A DNA stretch of 31,563 bases from Corynebacterium sp. p3-SID1056 (GCF_025152525.1 NZ_JALXXL010000016.1:1-31563); one strand, 5' to 3'. Shown: positions 1-11,624, counted from the stretch's first letter. Numbers and translations are program-made. Notes: generated by a model from the letters alone, not told the origin.

Positions 1-11
1 AAACAGACAAG

Positions 12-48
12 CACCCCGTACACCGCACACCGGTGTACGGGGTGTTTT
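12..48 (+). terminator. Strong intrinsic terminator from a gene upstream of the window
   Basis: Positions 12-25 and 31-44 are perfect inverted repeats (14 bp) around the 5-base loop CACAC, followed directly by TTTT at 45-48. This is the classic shape of a Rho-independent terminator reading rightward, so a + strand gene should end just left of the window. Confidence 0.85.
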
Positions 49-61
49 CGTCATGTGCGTA

Positions 62-87
62 CAGTACCCCCGGGGGGGGGGGTACTG
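62..87. repeat. Poly-G tract inside a palindromic hairpin
   Basis: A run of 11 G (72-82) follows a run of 5 C (67-71). The flanks are complementary, so CAGTACCCCC (62-71) can pair with GGGGGTACTG (78-87) over a six-G loop. No gene is convincingly coded here. The G run is a likely slippage or sequencing-error hotspot. Confidence 0.8.
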
Positions 88-312
88 GAATCATTGTGCA
101 ACCAGCCCGCATCACACCAGTGTTGTGCCTGGTCGCTGCAAACCCGTTGCAACATCATTGCCACCACACCACGAACACGACCGTTGCAACACGCGTGCGA
201 CCAACCCCCAGGAAAAGAAAACACCCAGGCCACCAGCAACAACACGGAAGCAAATCCACGGACCGGGCATCCAGGCAACACAACGCGGCCACCAACTCAC
301 GTACGCAGACAC
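88..312. other. Non-coding, A/C-rich spacer with paired GTTGCAAC palindromes
   Basis: No believable gene is present. Short open frames here have skewed Thr/His/Arg/Pro composition, no ribosome binding site and no recognisable family. The 8-base palindrome GTTGCAAC occurs twice (146-153 and 183-190), 37 bp apart. The purpose is unknown. Confidence 0.5.
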
Positions 313-347
313 AAAAGCCCGGCCCCACGCAAAGGAAGGAACCGGGC
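313..347 (-). terminator. Intrinsic terminator of the leftward DUF3239/XPB operon
   Basis: On the - strand GCCCGG (347-342) pairs with CCGGGC (322-317), and the stem is followed by a T-rich tail (316-313, TTTT). It lies about 15 bases after the stop codon of the leftward gene ending at 362. Confidence 0.65.
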
Positions 348-361
348 ACGAAGCAGAAACG

Positions 362-1009
362 CTAGGGCAGAGGAACCAACGAGTTCTTCGCGGATTCGAC
401 AAGCTCGGTATTCTTGCGTGCCTTCTCGAGGCGCTGCCACTGGTCCTGGGGGATCTCGGCACGTGCGCGGGAGATCACCTGAGTATCGGGGGTTGACCAG
501 GCAATGGGCATCGGGGTGATGACCTGCCAGGTGTTTTTGTCGCGGGAGGAACGCTGCCCGCCAACGGCGACGACGGGGACCTTAGTGCCAACCGTGTCGT
601 GGGTGTTCGGGATGCGCTTGACCACGCGGGAGGTGATCGCCCATCGGGCAGGAGCGTGCTCGGACGCGTTCATATTTACCAGCGCGGTGAGCGTTAGGGT
701 GGTGCCCACGTTTTCGGTGATGATTGCGGGTGCGAGGGGGTGGGCGTCGTAAAGCGCTTGGGTCTTGCCCACAGACTTGGGCAAGATGAGCGCAACGATG
801 AGCATGATCACTCCGAAGAGAATGAGGCCCACAGATGCGAGGACGCGCCAGGGCGAGGTAGGGCTGATGAAAAACCACGATGCGATCCCGCCCAGCACGC
901 ACAGGATAAAGATGGCGATGCCGGAAAGCACCATGCTCTTGGTATCGCGAAGCAGTTCATTGTGCTGCTTGGCGTATTCTTCATCGACCTCGAAATGAAA
1001 GGTGTTCAT
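362..1009 (-). CDS. DUF3239-like membrane protein
   Basis: A 215-residue protein of unknown function. Two hydrophobic segments near residues 27-49 and 55-75 form a membrane hairpin. The remaining 140 residues are soluble and probably folded, ending in a charged helix. It resembles the actinobacterial DUF3239 family, assigned from memory of overall pattern and context rather than a search. It lies 11 nt downstream of the XPB-family helicase on the same strand, so the two are probably co-transcribed, and a terminator follows at 313-347. There is no clear ribosome binding site before the ATG, which fits translational dependence on the upstream gene. Nothing links it biochemically to DNA repair. 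Confidence 0.72.
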   Translation of the reverse strand: MNTFHFEVDEEYAKQHNELLRDTKSMVLSGIAIFILCVLGGIASWFFISPTSPWRVLASVGLILFGVIMLIVALILPKSVGKTQALYDAHPLAPAIITENVGTTLTLTALVNMNASEHAPARWAITSRVVKRIPNTHDTVGTKVPVVAVGGQRSSRDKNTWQVITPMPIAWSTPDTQVISRARAEIPQDQWQRLEKARKNTELVESAKNSLVPLP

Positions 1010-1020
1010 GGTTGGTCAGT

Positions 1021-2661
1021 TTATAGGTCTGCGGCGTCGATAAGCCGGTAGGCATAACCCTGCTCGGCGAGGAAGCGCTGGCGATGCACGGCGTACTCCG
1101 CATCAAGCGTGTCGCGCGCGACGATGGTGTAGAAGACTGCCTCGGCACCGTCCTGCTTCGGGCGTAGCAGACGGCCCAAGCGCTGCGCCTCTTCCTGGCG
1201 GGATCCGAAGGTGCCCGAGACCTGGATTGCCACGGCAGCTTCGGGCAGGTCGATGGAGAAGTTGGCCACCTTTGACACCACGAGCGTGGAAATGTCGCCG
1301 TCGCGGAAGGCCTGGAATGCTTGCTCGCGTTTTTTCGTGGTGGTTTTGCCGTCGACAAGTGGCGCATCGATGTGCGCGGCGATCTCCTCGAGCTGGTCGA
1401 CGTAGGCGCCGATGATGAGCGTCTGCTGGCCTGCGTGCTGCGCAAGCAGCGTGTCGACCGCGTGGAGCTTGCCGCGCGAGCAGGCGGCGAGGCGGTAGCG
1501 CTCGCGGGTCTCGGCGGTGGCGTAGGTGAGGCGTTCCTCCTCGCTCAAGGTGGTGCGTACCTCGACGCATTCGGCGGTGGCGATATAGCCGGCCATCTCG
1601 AGTTCCTTCCACGGGGCGTCGTAACGCTTCGGCCCAATAAGCGAGAAGACGTCGTCCTCGCGGCCATCCTCGCGAACGAGGGTGGCGGTCAGCCCCAGGC
1701 GGCGGCGGGATTGCAGGTCGGCGGCCATGCGGAAGACGGGGGCGGGGAGGAGGTGGACTTCGTCGTAGATGATGAGGCCCCAGTCGCGGGAGTCGAAAAG
1801 CTCGAGGGCGCGGTACTCGCCCTTCGTCTTGCGGGTGACGACCTGGTAAGTCGCGATGGTGACGGGGCGGATCTCTTTCTTCTCGCCGGAGTACTCCCCG
1901 ATCTCGTTTGGGGTGAGCGTGGTGCGGCGCAGCAGCTCGTCGCGCCACTGGCGGCCGGCCACGGTGTTGGTCACCAAGATGAGCGTGGTAGTTTGCGCCT
2001 GCGCCATGGAGGCTGCGCCCACGATCGTCTTGCCGGCGCCGCAGGGCAGCACGACCACGCCGGAGCCGCCCTCCCAGAAGGATTCGGTGGCGTACTGCTG
2101 GTAGTCGCGCAACTGCCAGCCGTCCTGGTTGAGCTGGATCGGGTGGTGCTCGCCGTCGACGTAGCCGGCGAGGTCCTCGACGGGCCAGCCGAGCTTGGTC
2201 AGTTCCTGTTTGATCTGGCCACGGGCGGAGGGGTGGACGGGGACGGAGGTGGCGTCGATAAGCGAGCCGATGAGCGGGCGAATCTTTTTGCTGCGGGTGA
2301 CCTCGGTGAGCAGCGCGGGCTCATCCGCCTCCAAGATGAGGCCGTGCGCGGGGTGCTGTACGAGTGTGAGGCGACCGTAGCGCGCCATTGTTTCTGCGAC
2401 GCTGATGAGCAGCGGCTGCGGGACAGGGAAGCGGGAGTAGCGCTCGAGCGTGTCGACGGCCTGCTCGGCGTCGAAGCCGGCGGCGCGCGCGTTCCACAGC
2501 GCGAGCGGGGTGATGCGGTAGGTGTGGATGTGCTCGGGCGCGCGCTCGAGCTCCGCAAAGGGGGCGAGCGCGGCGCGGGCTTTCGCTGCGTCCGGGTGTG
2601 CGACCTCCAAAAGAACGGTGTTGTCCGATTGGACGATTAAGGGGCCGTCTCCGATTGGCAT
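1021..2661 (-). CDS. ercC3: XPB/RAD25-family DNA repair helicase
   Basis: A 546-residue superfamily 2 ATPase, the bacterial XPB type. Mycobacterial orthologues are 3'-to-5' DNA helicases implicated in repair. Visible motifs are Walker A PCGAGKT (206-212), the DEVH box (300-303), motif III LTAT (324-327) followed by the RED motif (330-332), and motif VI QRLGRLLRPK (493-502). The first ~180 residues match the N-terminal accessory region of bacterial XPB. The start at 2661 was chosen because GAAGAAAGGA lies five bases upstream; an in-frame ATG 36 bases earlier has no such site. The length agrees with the ~545 residues usual for the family. The gene is divergent from the dehydrogenase at 2724, and the DUF3239-like gene follows it closely. 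In M. tuberculosis the orthologue Rv0861c is next to Rv0862c; here that partner is 4.6 kb away, at 7287-9323. Confidence 0.95.
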   Translation of the reverse strand: MPIGDGPLIVQSDNTVLLEVAHPDAAKARAALAPFAELERAPEHIHTYRITPLALWNARAAGFDAEQAVDTLERYSRFPVPQPLLISVAETMARYGRLTLVQHPAHGLILEADEPALLTEVTRSKKIRPLIGSLIDATSVPVHPSARGQIKQELTKLGWPVEDLAGYVDGEHHPIQLNQDGWQLRDYQQYATESFWEGGSGVVVLPCGAGKTIVGAASMAQAQTTTLILVTNTVAGRQWRDELLRRTTLTPNEIGEYSGEKKEIRPVTIATYQVVTRKTKGEYRALELFDSRDWGLIIYDEVHLLPAPVFRMAADLQSRRRLGLTATLVREDGREDDVFSLIGPKRYDAPWKELEMAGYIATAECVEVRTTLSEEERLTYATAETRERYRLAACSRGKLHAVDTLLAQHAGQQTLIIGAYVDQLEEIAAHIDAPLVDGKTTTKKREQAFQAFRDGDISTLVVSKVANFSIDLPEAAVAIQVSGTFGSRQEEAQRLGRLLRPKQDGAEAVFYTIVARDTLDAEYAVHRQRFLAEQGYAYRLIDAADL

Positions 2662-2710
2662 GGGGGTCCTTTCTTCGCCGGAACTGCTGTGCTGCAAGTA
2701 GTTTAGCCTC

Positions 2711-2716
2711 TAAAGT
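2711..2716 (+). promoter_or_regulatory. Candidate -10 element for a leaderless dehydrogenase transcript
   Basis: TAAAGT fits the corynebacterial TAnAnT -10 pattern and ends seven bases before the ATG at 2724. That spacing places the transcription start at or next to the start codon. No ribosome binding site is seen before this ATG. The -35 region is not recognisable. Confidence 0.4.
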
Positions 2717-2723
2717 GGTACCT

Positions 2724-5553
<2,830 letters not shown>

Positions 5554-5559
5554 AGCGCG

Positions 5560-5589
5560 GGAGGAAAGTGACATAGTTCACTTTCCTCC
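5560..5589 (+). terminator. Perfect 12-bp hairpin after the dehydrogenase
   Basis: GGAGGAAAGTGA (5560-5571) and its exact complement (5578-5589) surround a six-base loop, starting seven bases after the stop codon. There is no T run after the stem, so it may be a weak terminator, an mRNA 3'-end stabiliser or an operator for the next gene. Confidence 0.55.
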
Positions 5590-5591
5590 AG

Positions 5592-5660
5592 TTGCCGGTG
5601 GTTGTGAGCTGGCTTAGGTTGAGGTGCGTTCGCCTTAAGAAGGCGACTGTCATTCACCTC
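5592..5660 (+). promoter_or_regulatory. Promoter and nested inverted repeats upstream of the phosphatase
   Basis: TTGCCG (5592-5597) and TAGGTT (5615-5620) are separated by 17 bases, a good housekeeping promoter. Just downstream, TCGCCTT (5630-5636) and AAGGCGA (5640-5646) form a perfect inverted repeat with loop AAG. GAGGTG (5621-5626) and CACCTC (5655-5660) form a second one outside it. The structure covers the transcription start and early leader, so it could be an operator or a 5' leader structure. I see no clear match to a named regulator. Confidence 0.5.
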
Positions 5661-5689
5661 AAAAACTTCAAAAGCCAAGGAGCACCACC

Positions 5690-7285
5690 GTGTTGCGTTC
5701 CCGTGCACTGACTATCGCCACCGCCGCCGCGATTGCGACTACCGGCATCTTCGTCCCCGCCGCCTCCGCTGAACAGCGTGAGGTGAGCAACGAGTACATC
5801 GCCGAGCACTTCAACACCCCGTTCACGCTGCCGGACAAGACCCCGGAGGGTGTCATCTTGCAGGTAGGCGGCAACGAGAGCGAAGCCATGCTCAACTGGG
5901 TAACCCAGAAGGGGATCACCGGCCAGTCCGTGCAGTTCGCGCCGGAAGGCACGGATGTGGCGAAGGGGCAGCTTGTCGACGCCACGTCGAAGGACTCGGT
6001 CGTCTCTCTGACCGAGGGCAAGCTGAAGGATCCCGAGGTTGAGCCGGTCTTCAACACGATCGCTGAACACAAGGCCACCATTACCGGTCTTGAGCCGGGC
6101 ACCACCTACTCCTACCGCGTGGGCAGCGAGGCGGACGGCTGGTCCGAGACCTACACCTTCACTACAGATAAGGCTGACGCCGAGAAGTGGAACTTCCTCC
6201 TCTTCGGTGACGTGCAGCTGTACTCCACCAAGGACATGAAGGCGCAGACCAAGGGCTGGGACGACAATGTGTCCAAGGCTACGGAGCAGTTCCCGGACAC
6301 CTCCTTCATCCTCTCGGCAGGCGACCAGGCCAACCACTCCGCGCTCCACGAGCACGAGGCGTTCATCTCGCCAGACGAGCTGCGCTCCTACCGCACCGCC
6401 GTCAACATGGGCAACCACGACAACTACCATGCTCCGAGCTATGCGGCGATGTACAACCTGCCGAACCAGGAGGACGAGAACTACTGGTTCACCCACAACA
6501 ATGCGCTGATTATCTCCCTGGACTCGAACGACTGGGAAGACCTGGACGACGACGTGGACTTCCTGCGCCGCACGGTCAAGGAGCAGGGCGAGGGCAAGGA
6601 TTGGGTGATCGTGACCTACCACCACTCCACCTTCTCCCAGGCCTACCACCAGGAGGACCGCGGCGTGATGTACTGGCGCGAGCGCATGACCCCGGTCCTG
6701 TCCGAGCTGGACGTCGACCTGGTGCTCGGCGGTCACGACCACATCTACGCGCGCTCCCACCTGATGAACGGCTACACCCCGGTCGACTCGGGCCGTGAGG
6801 CGAAGATCGGCGAGACGCTGGCGAAGAAGCCGGGCGAGGTTCAGTACCTCACCACCAATTCTGGGTCGGGCTCGAAGTACTACCAGTTCTTCGACTTCAA
6901 GACCGGTGAGCGCGACGAGGAGACGAAGGAGAGCTTTGACCAGACGGTCAAGGAGAAGACCATCCGCGACTACACCGCGCTGTGGAACCAGAAGGAGGTT
7001 CCCAACTACACCAGCGTTGAGGTCACTCCGCAGGGCCTGAAGGTGTCTACCTTCGAGTACACCACCGGCGACCTGGTCGATGAGTTCACGCTCACCCGCG
7101 CTGCAGCGCAGGACGAAAATCCGGGCAAGGACAACAGCGGCTCCGTGGACGCGGATGAGAAGGACAACACGCTCGCAATCGTCCTCGGCGTAATTGCAGC
7201 GCTCGCGGCGGTGCTCGGCGGTGGTTTCTGGGCGGCGCAGCAGGGCATGATCCCGGGCGTTGACCTGGAAAAGCTGCTCCCTTAA
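5690..7285 (+). CDS. Secreted, membrane-anchored purple-acid-phosphatase-like metallophosphoesterase
   Basis: A 531-residue exported enzyme predicted to hydrolyse phosphate esters outside the membrane. Residues 1-27 form a signal peptide ending AASA. An N-terminal fibronectin-like PAP domain spans about 50-160. The calcineurin-like metallophosphoesterase core has all the metal-binding motifs: GDVQ (173-176), GDQAN (211-215), GNHD (241-244), the YHH segment (310-312) and GGHDH (347-351). A hydrophobic helix at about 494-516 after an acidic linker probably anchors the protein in the membrane. The GTG start at 5690 is set by AAGGAG seven bases upstream. The next gene is convergent, with one base between the two stop codons. 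Phosphate-starvation control is common for such enzymes, but I see no Pho-type site I can name. Confidence 0.88.
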   Translation: MLRSRALTIATAAAIATTGIFVPAASAEQREVSNEYIAEHFNTPFTLPDKTPEGVILQVGGNESEAMLNWVTQKGITGQSVQFAPEGTDVAKGQLVDATSKDSVVSLTEGKLKDPEVEPVFNTIAEHKATITGLEPGTTYSYRVGSEADGWSETYTFTTDKADAEKWNFLLFGDVQLYSTKDMKAQTKGWDDNVSKATEQFPDTSFILSAGDQANHSALHEHEAFISPDELRSYRTAVNMGNHDNYHAPSYAAMYNLPNQEDENYWFTHNNALIISLDSNDWEDLDDDVDFLRRTVKEQGEGKDWVIVTYHHSTFSQAYHQEDRGVMYWRERMTPVLSELDVDLVLGGHDHIYARSHLMNGYTPVDSGREAKIGETLAKKPGEVQYLTTNSGSGSKYYQFFDFKTGERDEETKESFDQTVKEKTIRDYTALWNQKEVPNYTSVEVTPQGLKVSTFEYTTGDLVDEFTLTRAAAQDENPGKDNSGSVDADEKDNTLAIVLGVIAALAAVLGGGFWAAQQGMIPGVDLEKLLP

Positions 7286-7286
7286 G

Positions 7287-9323
7287 TTAGGTCAGCTCGA
7301 CCTCTGCCACGCGGGGGATGGGCAGGCGCACGACCGCATCCGTTGACTCGTTGAGCAGGTCGGCGCGGCCCGCCCGTACCGAGAGGGGGAGCGCAAGCAA
7401 GGTTTGCCGCTCGCCCGCGCTGTTGAAGTAGGTCACGCGCACGTGCCGGCGGGCTCGCGCCGCCGCCTGGAGCGCCTCAGCAGGGGACTGCGCCGCAGTA
7501 GTGGAAGACGCGTCCTTTTCTTCTGCGAGCAGCGTGTTGACCAGCTGCTCAGCGAGCGCCTCGTCCACGCGCTGCGTCTTTGGCAGCGCCGCCGGGGTGG
7601 GGCGGACCAAGGCGGGTTCGGGCGCGAGGTCGAGTGTGGTGCCCTCGGCGTCCTCGGCCGCCGGCTGGAGCCCCGCCTCACGCAGCGCCTTGAGCAGTTT
7701 GGGCAAGGGCAACTCGGAGATGGCCACGGTGGGCGCAAGCACCCGCAGCGGGGTGTGCTGAGCAGCCGTGGCGATGAGTGCCGGGTCGGCGCTGCGCAGG
7801 TAGCTTAAGGCGCGTCCGGCGCGGATGGCACCGTGGGTGCGCGCGACGTCGTCAAGCAAAAAGCCCAGTGACTGAGGGACTTCACCCACAGTGTGCGCAT
7901 CGAGCCAGCTCTTGAGCTCCGCGGCTGTGTGGCCGGCGTCGAGTGCGCGGCGCACGGAAGCGTCGCTCACGCGCCACACGCTGGCCAGGCCAGGGGACTC
8001 AAGCTCGGCAAAGGACTCGAGCACCGCCGCCATCGCGGGTGGTAGTGGGCCGGGCGCGAGGATGGTCAGATCCGCCTGGGCGATCACCGCATCGATTTCG
8101 GTGGGCACAAGCGCGCGGGTCGCGGCGGCGACGTCCTCGCGGGCCAGCAGGGCGCGCAGCGGCGTCGAAGGGGTGGGGGCAAGTGCACCTAGGGTACGGG
8201 CTTCGGCAGACAACGCGTTGAGGCGCTCCGGGCGCAAACCTGCGGCGTCGAGCGGGGCGTAAAAGAGGAGGTGCTGCGGGTCCCCGCCGGAGCGGGCCAC
8301 CATCGCTTTTGTGCGGCGCAGCTCGGGCTCGCGCGATTCGGAGTGCAGCAGTTTGGTGGCATCGGAGCGCCAGGGGGAGGCGAGCCAGCCGGCGAGCAGG
8401 ATTGCCCACTGGTCGGCGATCGTGGCGTCTAACCACGCGAGCGCATCTTTGGTTGCGGCGAGGCAGTCCTGCTCGTCGACCGGGCCGCAGCCGATGAGCC
8501 CTGCGGCATGCCCCACCGTGATAGGCAGGCGCACCTCGAAGCCGAGTGTCTTTTCCAGCGCGGCGATCGCGCGAACCCCGACGGAGCCGTCCTTGTTCAG
8601 CGGAACCGGGGAGCGCATAAGGGCGGTGAGCAGCTGGCGCATCTGGCGCACCGCCTCAAGCCCGGCCGCGGTGGCGTCCGCGTCTACCTTTTCCTGGTCT
8701 ACCTCCGGCGCGGGGGGAGGGGTGAGCGGATGCTCGCGCGGTGTGCGGCCGCGGAAAGCTAAGAGCACCGGCTCGGGCAGCCGCACCGAGCGTTCATTAA
8801 GTCTTTCGATGAGGCCGGCGGCGAGCAGGCGCGCGGCTGGGGTAGTCGGATCCGCGTCCGGTGCCGCCGCCTTGGAGACGCCGAGGCCGCCACCTGCGGC
8901 CAGTGACTCGAGGACTTTGCGCTGACGATCGTCGAGGTCGGCGAGCTTTTCCGCCAGGTTATCGGGGATGCGGTCGGCCACGCGCCACGCTGGCGGCAGT
9001 GGTGCGACCGCACCCGGGGCGACGCGCACGGCGCCGTCCGGGCCGGCGCTGTAGACGAGCGCGGCGTCGCGCAAAGCGGTGACATCTGCGGTGGGGGTGG
9101 TGGGGGTGAGCTCGGCGCCGGCGTCGACAAGCGATTGCAGTGTGGCGAGGTCGGAAGCGTTGAGCCTACGCAATGCGCGCGCTGTGGAGGCGGATTGTGT
9201 GAGGCGGATCGCGAGCGACGCTAACGAGGGCGGAGGCGGGAAGAACGCGTCAGGGCGCGTGGCGATGATGCGACGCAGCGCGTCGGGGCTGAGGTTGGTA
9301 AGTGCGTTGGCGAAATCAGACAT
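7287..9323 (-). CDS. Helicase-associated protein, partner of XPB (Rv0862c type)
   Basis: A 678-residue protein related to mycobacterial Rv0862c and annotated in the family as a helicase C-terminal (Helicase_C_3 type) protein. No Walker A or DEAD/DEVH motif is visible, so it is not a helicase by itself. It is rich in alanine and leucine and appears largely helical, with winged-helix-like segments. In mycobacteria the gene sits directly beside the XPB helicase, which suggests they work together; that is inference. The start at 9323 (MSDFANALTNLSPDALRR) was chosen because the translation upstream does not look like the family; no good ribosome binding site supports it, and an ATG at 9365 is an alternative. 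The 48-bp gap to the divergent small gene suggests a shared promoter region. Confidence 0.8.
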   Translation of the reverse strand: MSDFANALTNLSPDALRRIIATRPDAFFPPPPSLASLAIRLTQSASTARALRRLNASDLATLQSLVDAGAELTPTTPTADVTALRDAALVYSAGPDGAVRVAPGAVAPLPPAWRVADRIPDNLAEKLADLDDRQRKVLESLAAGGGLGVSKAAAPDADPTTPAARLLAAGLIERLNERSVRLPEPVLLAFRGRTPREHPLTPPPAPEVDQEKVDADATAAGLEAVRQMRQLLTALMRSPVPLNKDGSVGVRAIAALEKTLGFEVRLPITVGHAAGLIGCGPVDEQDCLAATKDALAWLDATIADQWAILLAGWLASPWRSDATKLLHSESREPELRRTKAMVARSGGDPQHLLFYAPLDAAGLRPERLNALSAEARTLGALAPTPSTPLRALLAREDVAAATRALVPTEIDAVIAQADLTILAPGPLPPAMAAVLESFAELESPGLASVWRVSDASVRRALDAGHTAAELKSWLDAHTVGEVPQSLGFLLDDVARTHGAIRAGRALSYLRSADPALIATAAQHTPLRVLAPTVAISELPLPKLLKALREAGLQPAAEDAEGTTLDLAPEPALVRPTPAALPKTQRVDEALAEQLVNTLLAEEKDASSTTAAQSPAEALQAAARARRHVRVTYFNSAGERQTLLALPLSVRAGRADLLNESTDAVVRLPIPRVAEVELT

Positions 9324-9371
9324 AGTAGGAGTTTTTAAGTCTACGTGCGTTTTCTGCGCGGACATGAAAGA

Positions 9372-9575
9372 ATGAGTGTCATGGCTAAAGATGTACAGAA
9401 TATCGGCCGCGCGAACCCGGCGTGGCCCGAGCACACCCACGGTAATGGTCACCCTGTGACGGAGATTTCTTCGAAGCTGGCGGGCGCTTCCAGCCCCTTC
9501 GGCGACGAGCTGATCCTGCCGATGCCGGCTGAGGAAACCGGCTACGTGCACACGACCACTCGCATTAACCGCTAA
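9372..9575 (+). CDS. Small conserved actinobacterial protein (Rv0863-like position)
   Basis: A 67-residue hydrophilic protein (58 or so residues of it clearly structured by Gly/Pro/His-rich motifs such as NPAWPEHTHGNGHPV). It has no membrane segment or known catalytic motif. Its divergent position beside the XPB-partner gene matches a small conserved gene in mycobacteria, which supports it being real. An alternative start is the ATG at 9381, where GAAAG lies ten bases upstream, a better ribosome binding site than for 9372. A strong terminator follows at 9634-9665. Function unknown. Confidence 0.7.
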   Translation: MSVMAKDVQNIGRANPAWPEHTHGNGHPVTEISSKLAGASSPFGDELILPMPAEETGYVHTTTRINR

Positions 9576-9633
9576 GTAGGGTTGTGCCGCCTGCGGCGCG
9601 TCTGCGCTGGCAGGCGTATTTGGCATTCCTTTC

Positions 9634-9665
9634 AAGCGCCTTCCAACCTTGGGGAGGCGCTTTTT
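9634..9665 (+). terminator. Intrinsic terminator of the small conserved gene
   Basis: GCGCCTTCC (9636-9644) pairs with GGGGAGGCGC (9651-9660), with one G-T pair, followed by TTTTT (9661-9665). Confidence 0.85.
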
Positions 9666-9675
9666 CATGCGCATA

Positions 9676-9719
9676 GAAAAACGCTGCGGCCCACGCGCGA
9701 AAGCGTGGGCCGCAGCGTT
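9676..9719 (-). terminator. Intrinsic terminator of rpf1
   Basis: A perfect 17-bp inverted repeat (9680-9696 with 9703-9719) with a GCGAAA loop. On the - strand it is followed by TTTTT from 9681-9677. It lies 23 bases after the rpf1 stop. This and the terminator at 9634-9665 insulate two convergent genes. Confidence 0.9.
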
Positions 9720-9742
9720 GTCGCCTTTTCAGGCGTACGACC

Positions 9743-10468
<726 letters not shown>

Positions 10469-10505
10469 TTACATTGCGGGTCAGCCTAGCGGTTTATAAC
10501 GATTG

Positions 10506-10533
10506 AGTCACGTTATGGGCACGGTTTGTGACT
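10506..10533. promoter_or_regulatory. Inverted repeat in the rpf1-cspB intergenic region
   Basis: AGTCAC (10506-10511) and GTGACT (10528-10533) are inverted repeats separated by 16 bases, just upstream of candidate rpf1 promoter elements on the - strand (TATAAA / TAGGCT around 10480-10500). The regulator is unknown. Confidence 0.35.
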
Positions 10534-10598
10534 GTAGGGACGGGGTGGCAAGTGGATGACCTGTCAACGTACCAGGTCAGCGAGTTGCAAAAAATTTA

Positions 10599-10614
10599 GG
10601 TGATATACGTCACA
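10599..10614. promoter_or_regulatory. Candidate CRP/GlxR operator between rpf1 and cspB
   Basis: GGTGATATACGTCACA matches the corynebacterial GlxR consensus TGTGA-N6-TCACA at every fixed base except the first, and has the preferred central TA. It lies ~180 bp upstream of the rpf1 start and ~110 bp upstream of cspB. CRP-family control of rpfA in M. tuberculosis and GlxR control of rpf2 in C. glutamicum are known parallels. Confidence 0.65.
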
Positions 10615-10722
10615 TTCTCCCCGGGCGTGGTGCAGGGGAGGAAAACGGGTAGCATCACCTCTTTCGTTATTGTGAAGGTAACGCCCCGACGTGGGCTTGA
10701 GAGATGTAAAGGAAGATGCAAT

Positions 10723-11106
10723 ATGCCTATCGGAAAGGTGAAGTGGTTCGACGCCGACAAGGGCTTCGGCTTCGCATCCAACCCGGGTGAAGAGGACGTC
10801 TTCATCGGCAAGTCCGTCCTCCCCGACGGCGTGGAGGAGCTTGTTCCTGGCCAGCGCGTCGAATTCGACTTTGCGGCAGGCCGGAAAGGCCCGCAGGCGC
10901 TGCGCGTGAAGGTGCTTGACAGCCCGAAGCGCCGCCCCGTGCACCGGCACAAGCCTGAGCAGCTGGGCAGCATGCTCGCTGATGTGATGACGATGATCGA
11001 AACGCAGGTGCAGCCCGCCCTCACGCAGGGCCGCTACCCGGATCGCAAGGACGCGCGACAGGTCGCAGAAATTCTGCGCGCAGTCGCCCGCGAGCTCGAC
11101 GCCTAA
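10723..11106 (+). CDS. cspB: Cold-shock-domain protein CspB
   Basis: A 127-residue nucleic-acid-binding protein. Residues 1-66 are a cold-shock domain with the RNP1 motif KGFGF (14-18) and an RNP2-like DVFIG segment. Residues 67-127 form the helical extension typical of the longer actinobacterial CspB; this extended form matches the C. glutamicum protein in length and sequence pattern. It is expected to bind single-stranded RNA or DNA in the cytoplasm and act as an RNA chaperone. The start at 10723 is supported by AAAGGA nine bases upstream. The stop codon overlaps the stop of the convergent next gene by four bases, so no terminator fits between them. Confidence 0.93.
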   Translation: MPIGKVKWFDADKGFGFASNPGEEDVFIGKSVLPDGVEELVPGQRVEFDFAAGRKGPQALRVKVLDSPKRRPVHRHKPEQLGSMLADVMTMIETQVQPALTQGRYPDRKDARQVAEILRAVARELDA

Positions 11107-11624
11107 TTTCCTGAGGCGTCGCTGCCGTTGAGCGCAACCGACCACGTGGCGAGGACAGGGATCTCTTCCCCGTCCTCGCCTTTGTCTATCTCGAGGGCGG
11201 AGACCTCGGCGACAACGAGGCGTGCCCCCGAATCCTTTTCCACGTCAACGGTGTGCTCGTTGGCCTCGTGGGACTGGAAGACCCGCTCGTCGTTTGCAGC
11301 TGGGTCGTCGTAAATCGTGAGCAGCCGCCACCCGGAGCTGGAGATCTCTTCCGGCACCGTAATGGTCATTTCCTTTGCCTCGCCTACATCAAGCGTGGGC
11401 GGATCGCCGCCATCGCACTGCTCGTCCAGTGGGCAGACCGTGTACGGGGCCAGCTCCTGTGTAGTGCCATCCGCGGCGACCTGCACGCGGATGTCCCGCA
11501 CCGGGGTGGAAGGGGCCGAGCGCTGCCACTCCAAAAAGGCGTAGATGCCAGCGACCAGCACGATCACCCCCACGGCAATGACGGCGATCTGCTTGCCCCA
11601 TGATGTCGCACCCGGTTTAGCCAT
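11103..11624 (-). CDS. DUF2771-like membrane-anchored exported protein
   Basis: A 173-residue protein with one N-terminal hydrophobic helix (about 13-33) that acts as an uncleaved signal anchor; the rest, outside the membrane, is rich in acidic residues and beta strand. Two cysteines close together (CPLDEQC) could form a disulphide. The arrangement resembles the actinobacterial DUF2771 family, found in the same neighbourhood in mycobacteria; this is from memory, not a search. It is convergent with cspB (4-base overlap). The glutaminyl cyclase gene, also leftward, ends 23 bases upstream of its start, so they may form an operon. Function unknown. Confidence 0.75.
   Translation of the reverse strand: MAKPGATSWGKQIAVIAVGVIVLVAGIYAFLEWQRSAPSTPVRDIRVQVAADGTTQELAPYTVCPLDEQCDGGDPPTLDVGEAKEMTITVPEEISSSGWRLLTIYDDPAANDERVFQSHEANEHTVDVEKDSGARLVVAEVSALEIDKGEDGEEIPVLATWSVALNGSDASGN

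Noticed and set aside
53..519. Overlapping open frames of about 150 residues
   Set aside because: Composition is unnatural, no ribosome binding site is present, and the frames overlap two terminators and a poly-G run.
1321..2640. 439-residue open frame on the + strand
   Set aside because: It is antisense to the XPB helicase, with repetitive Gly/Val/Asp composition and no recognisable domain.
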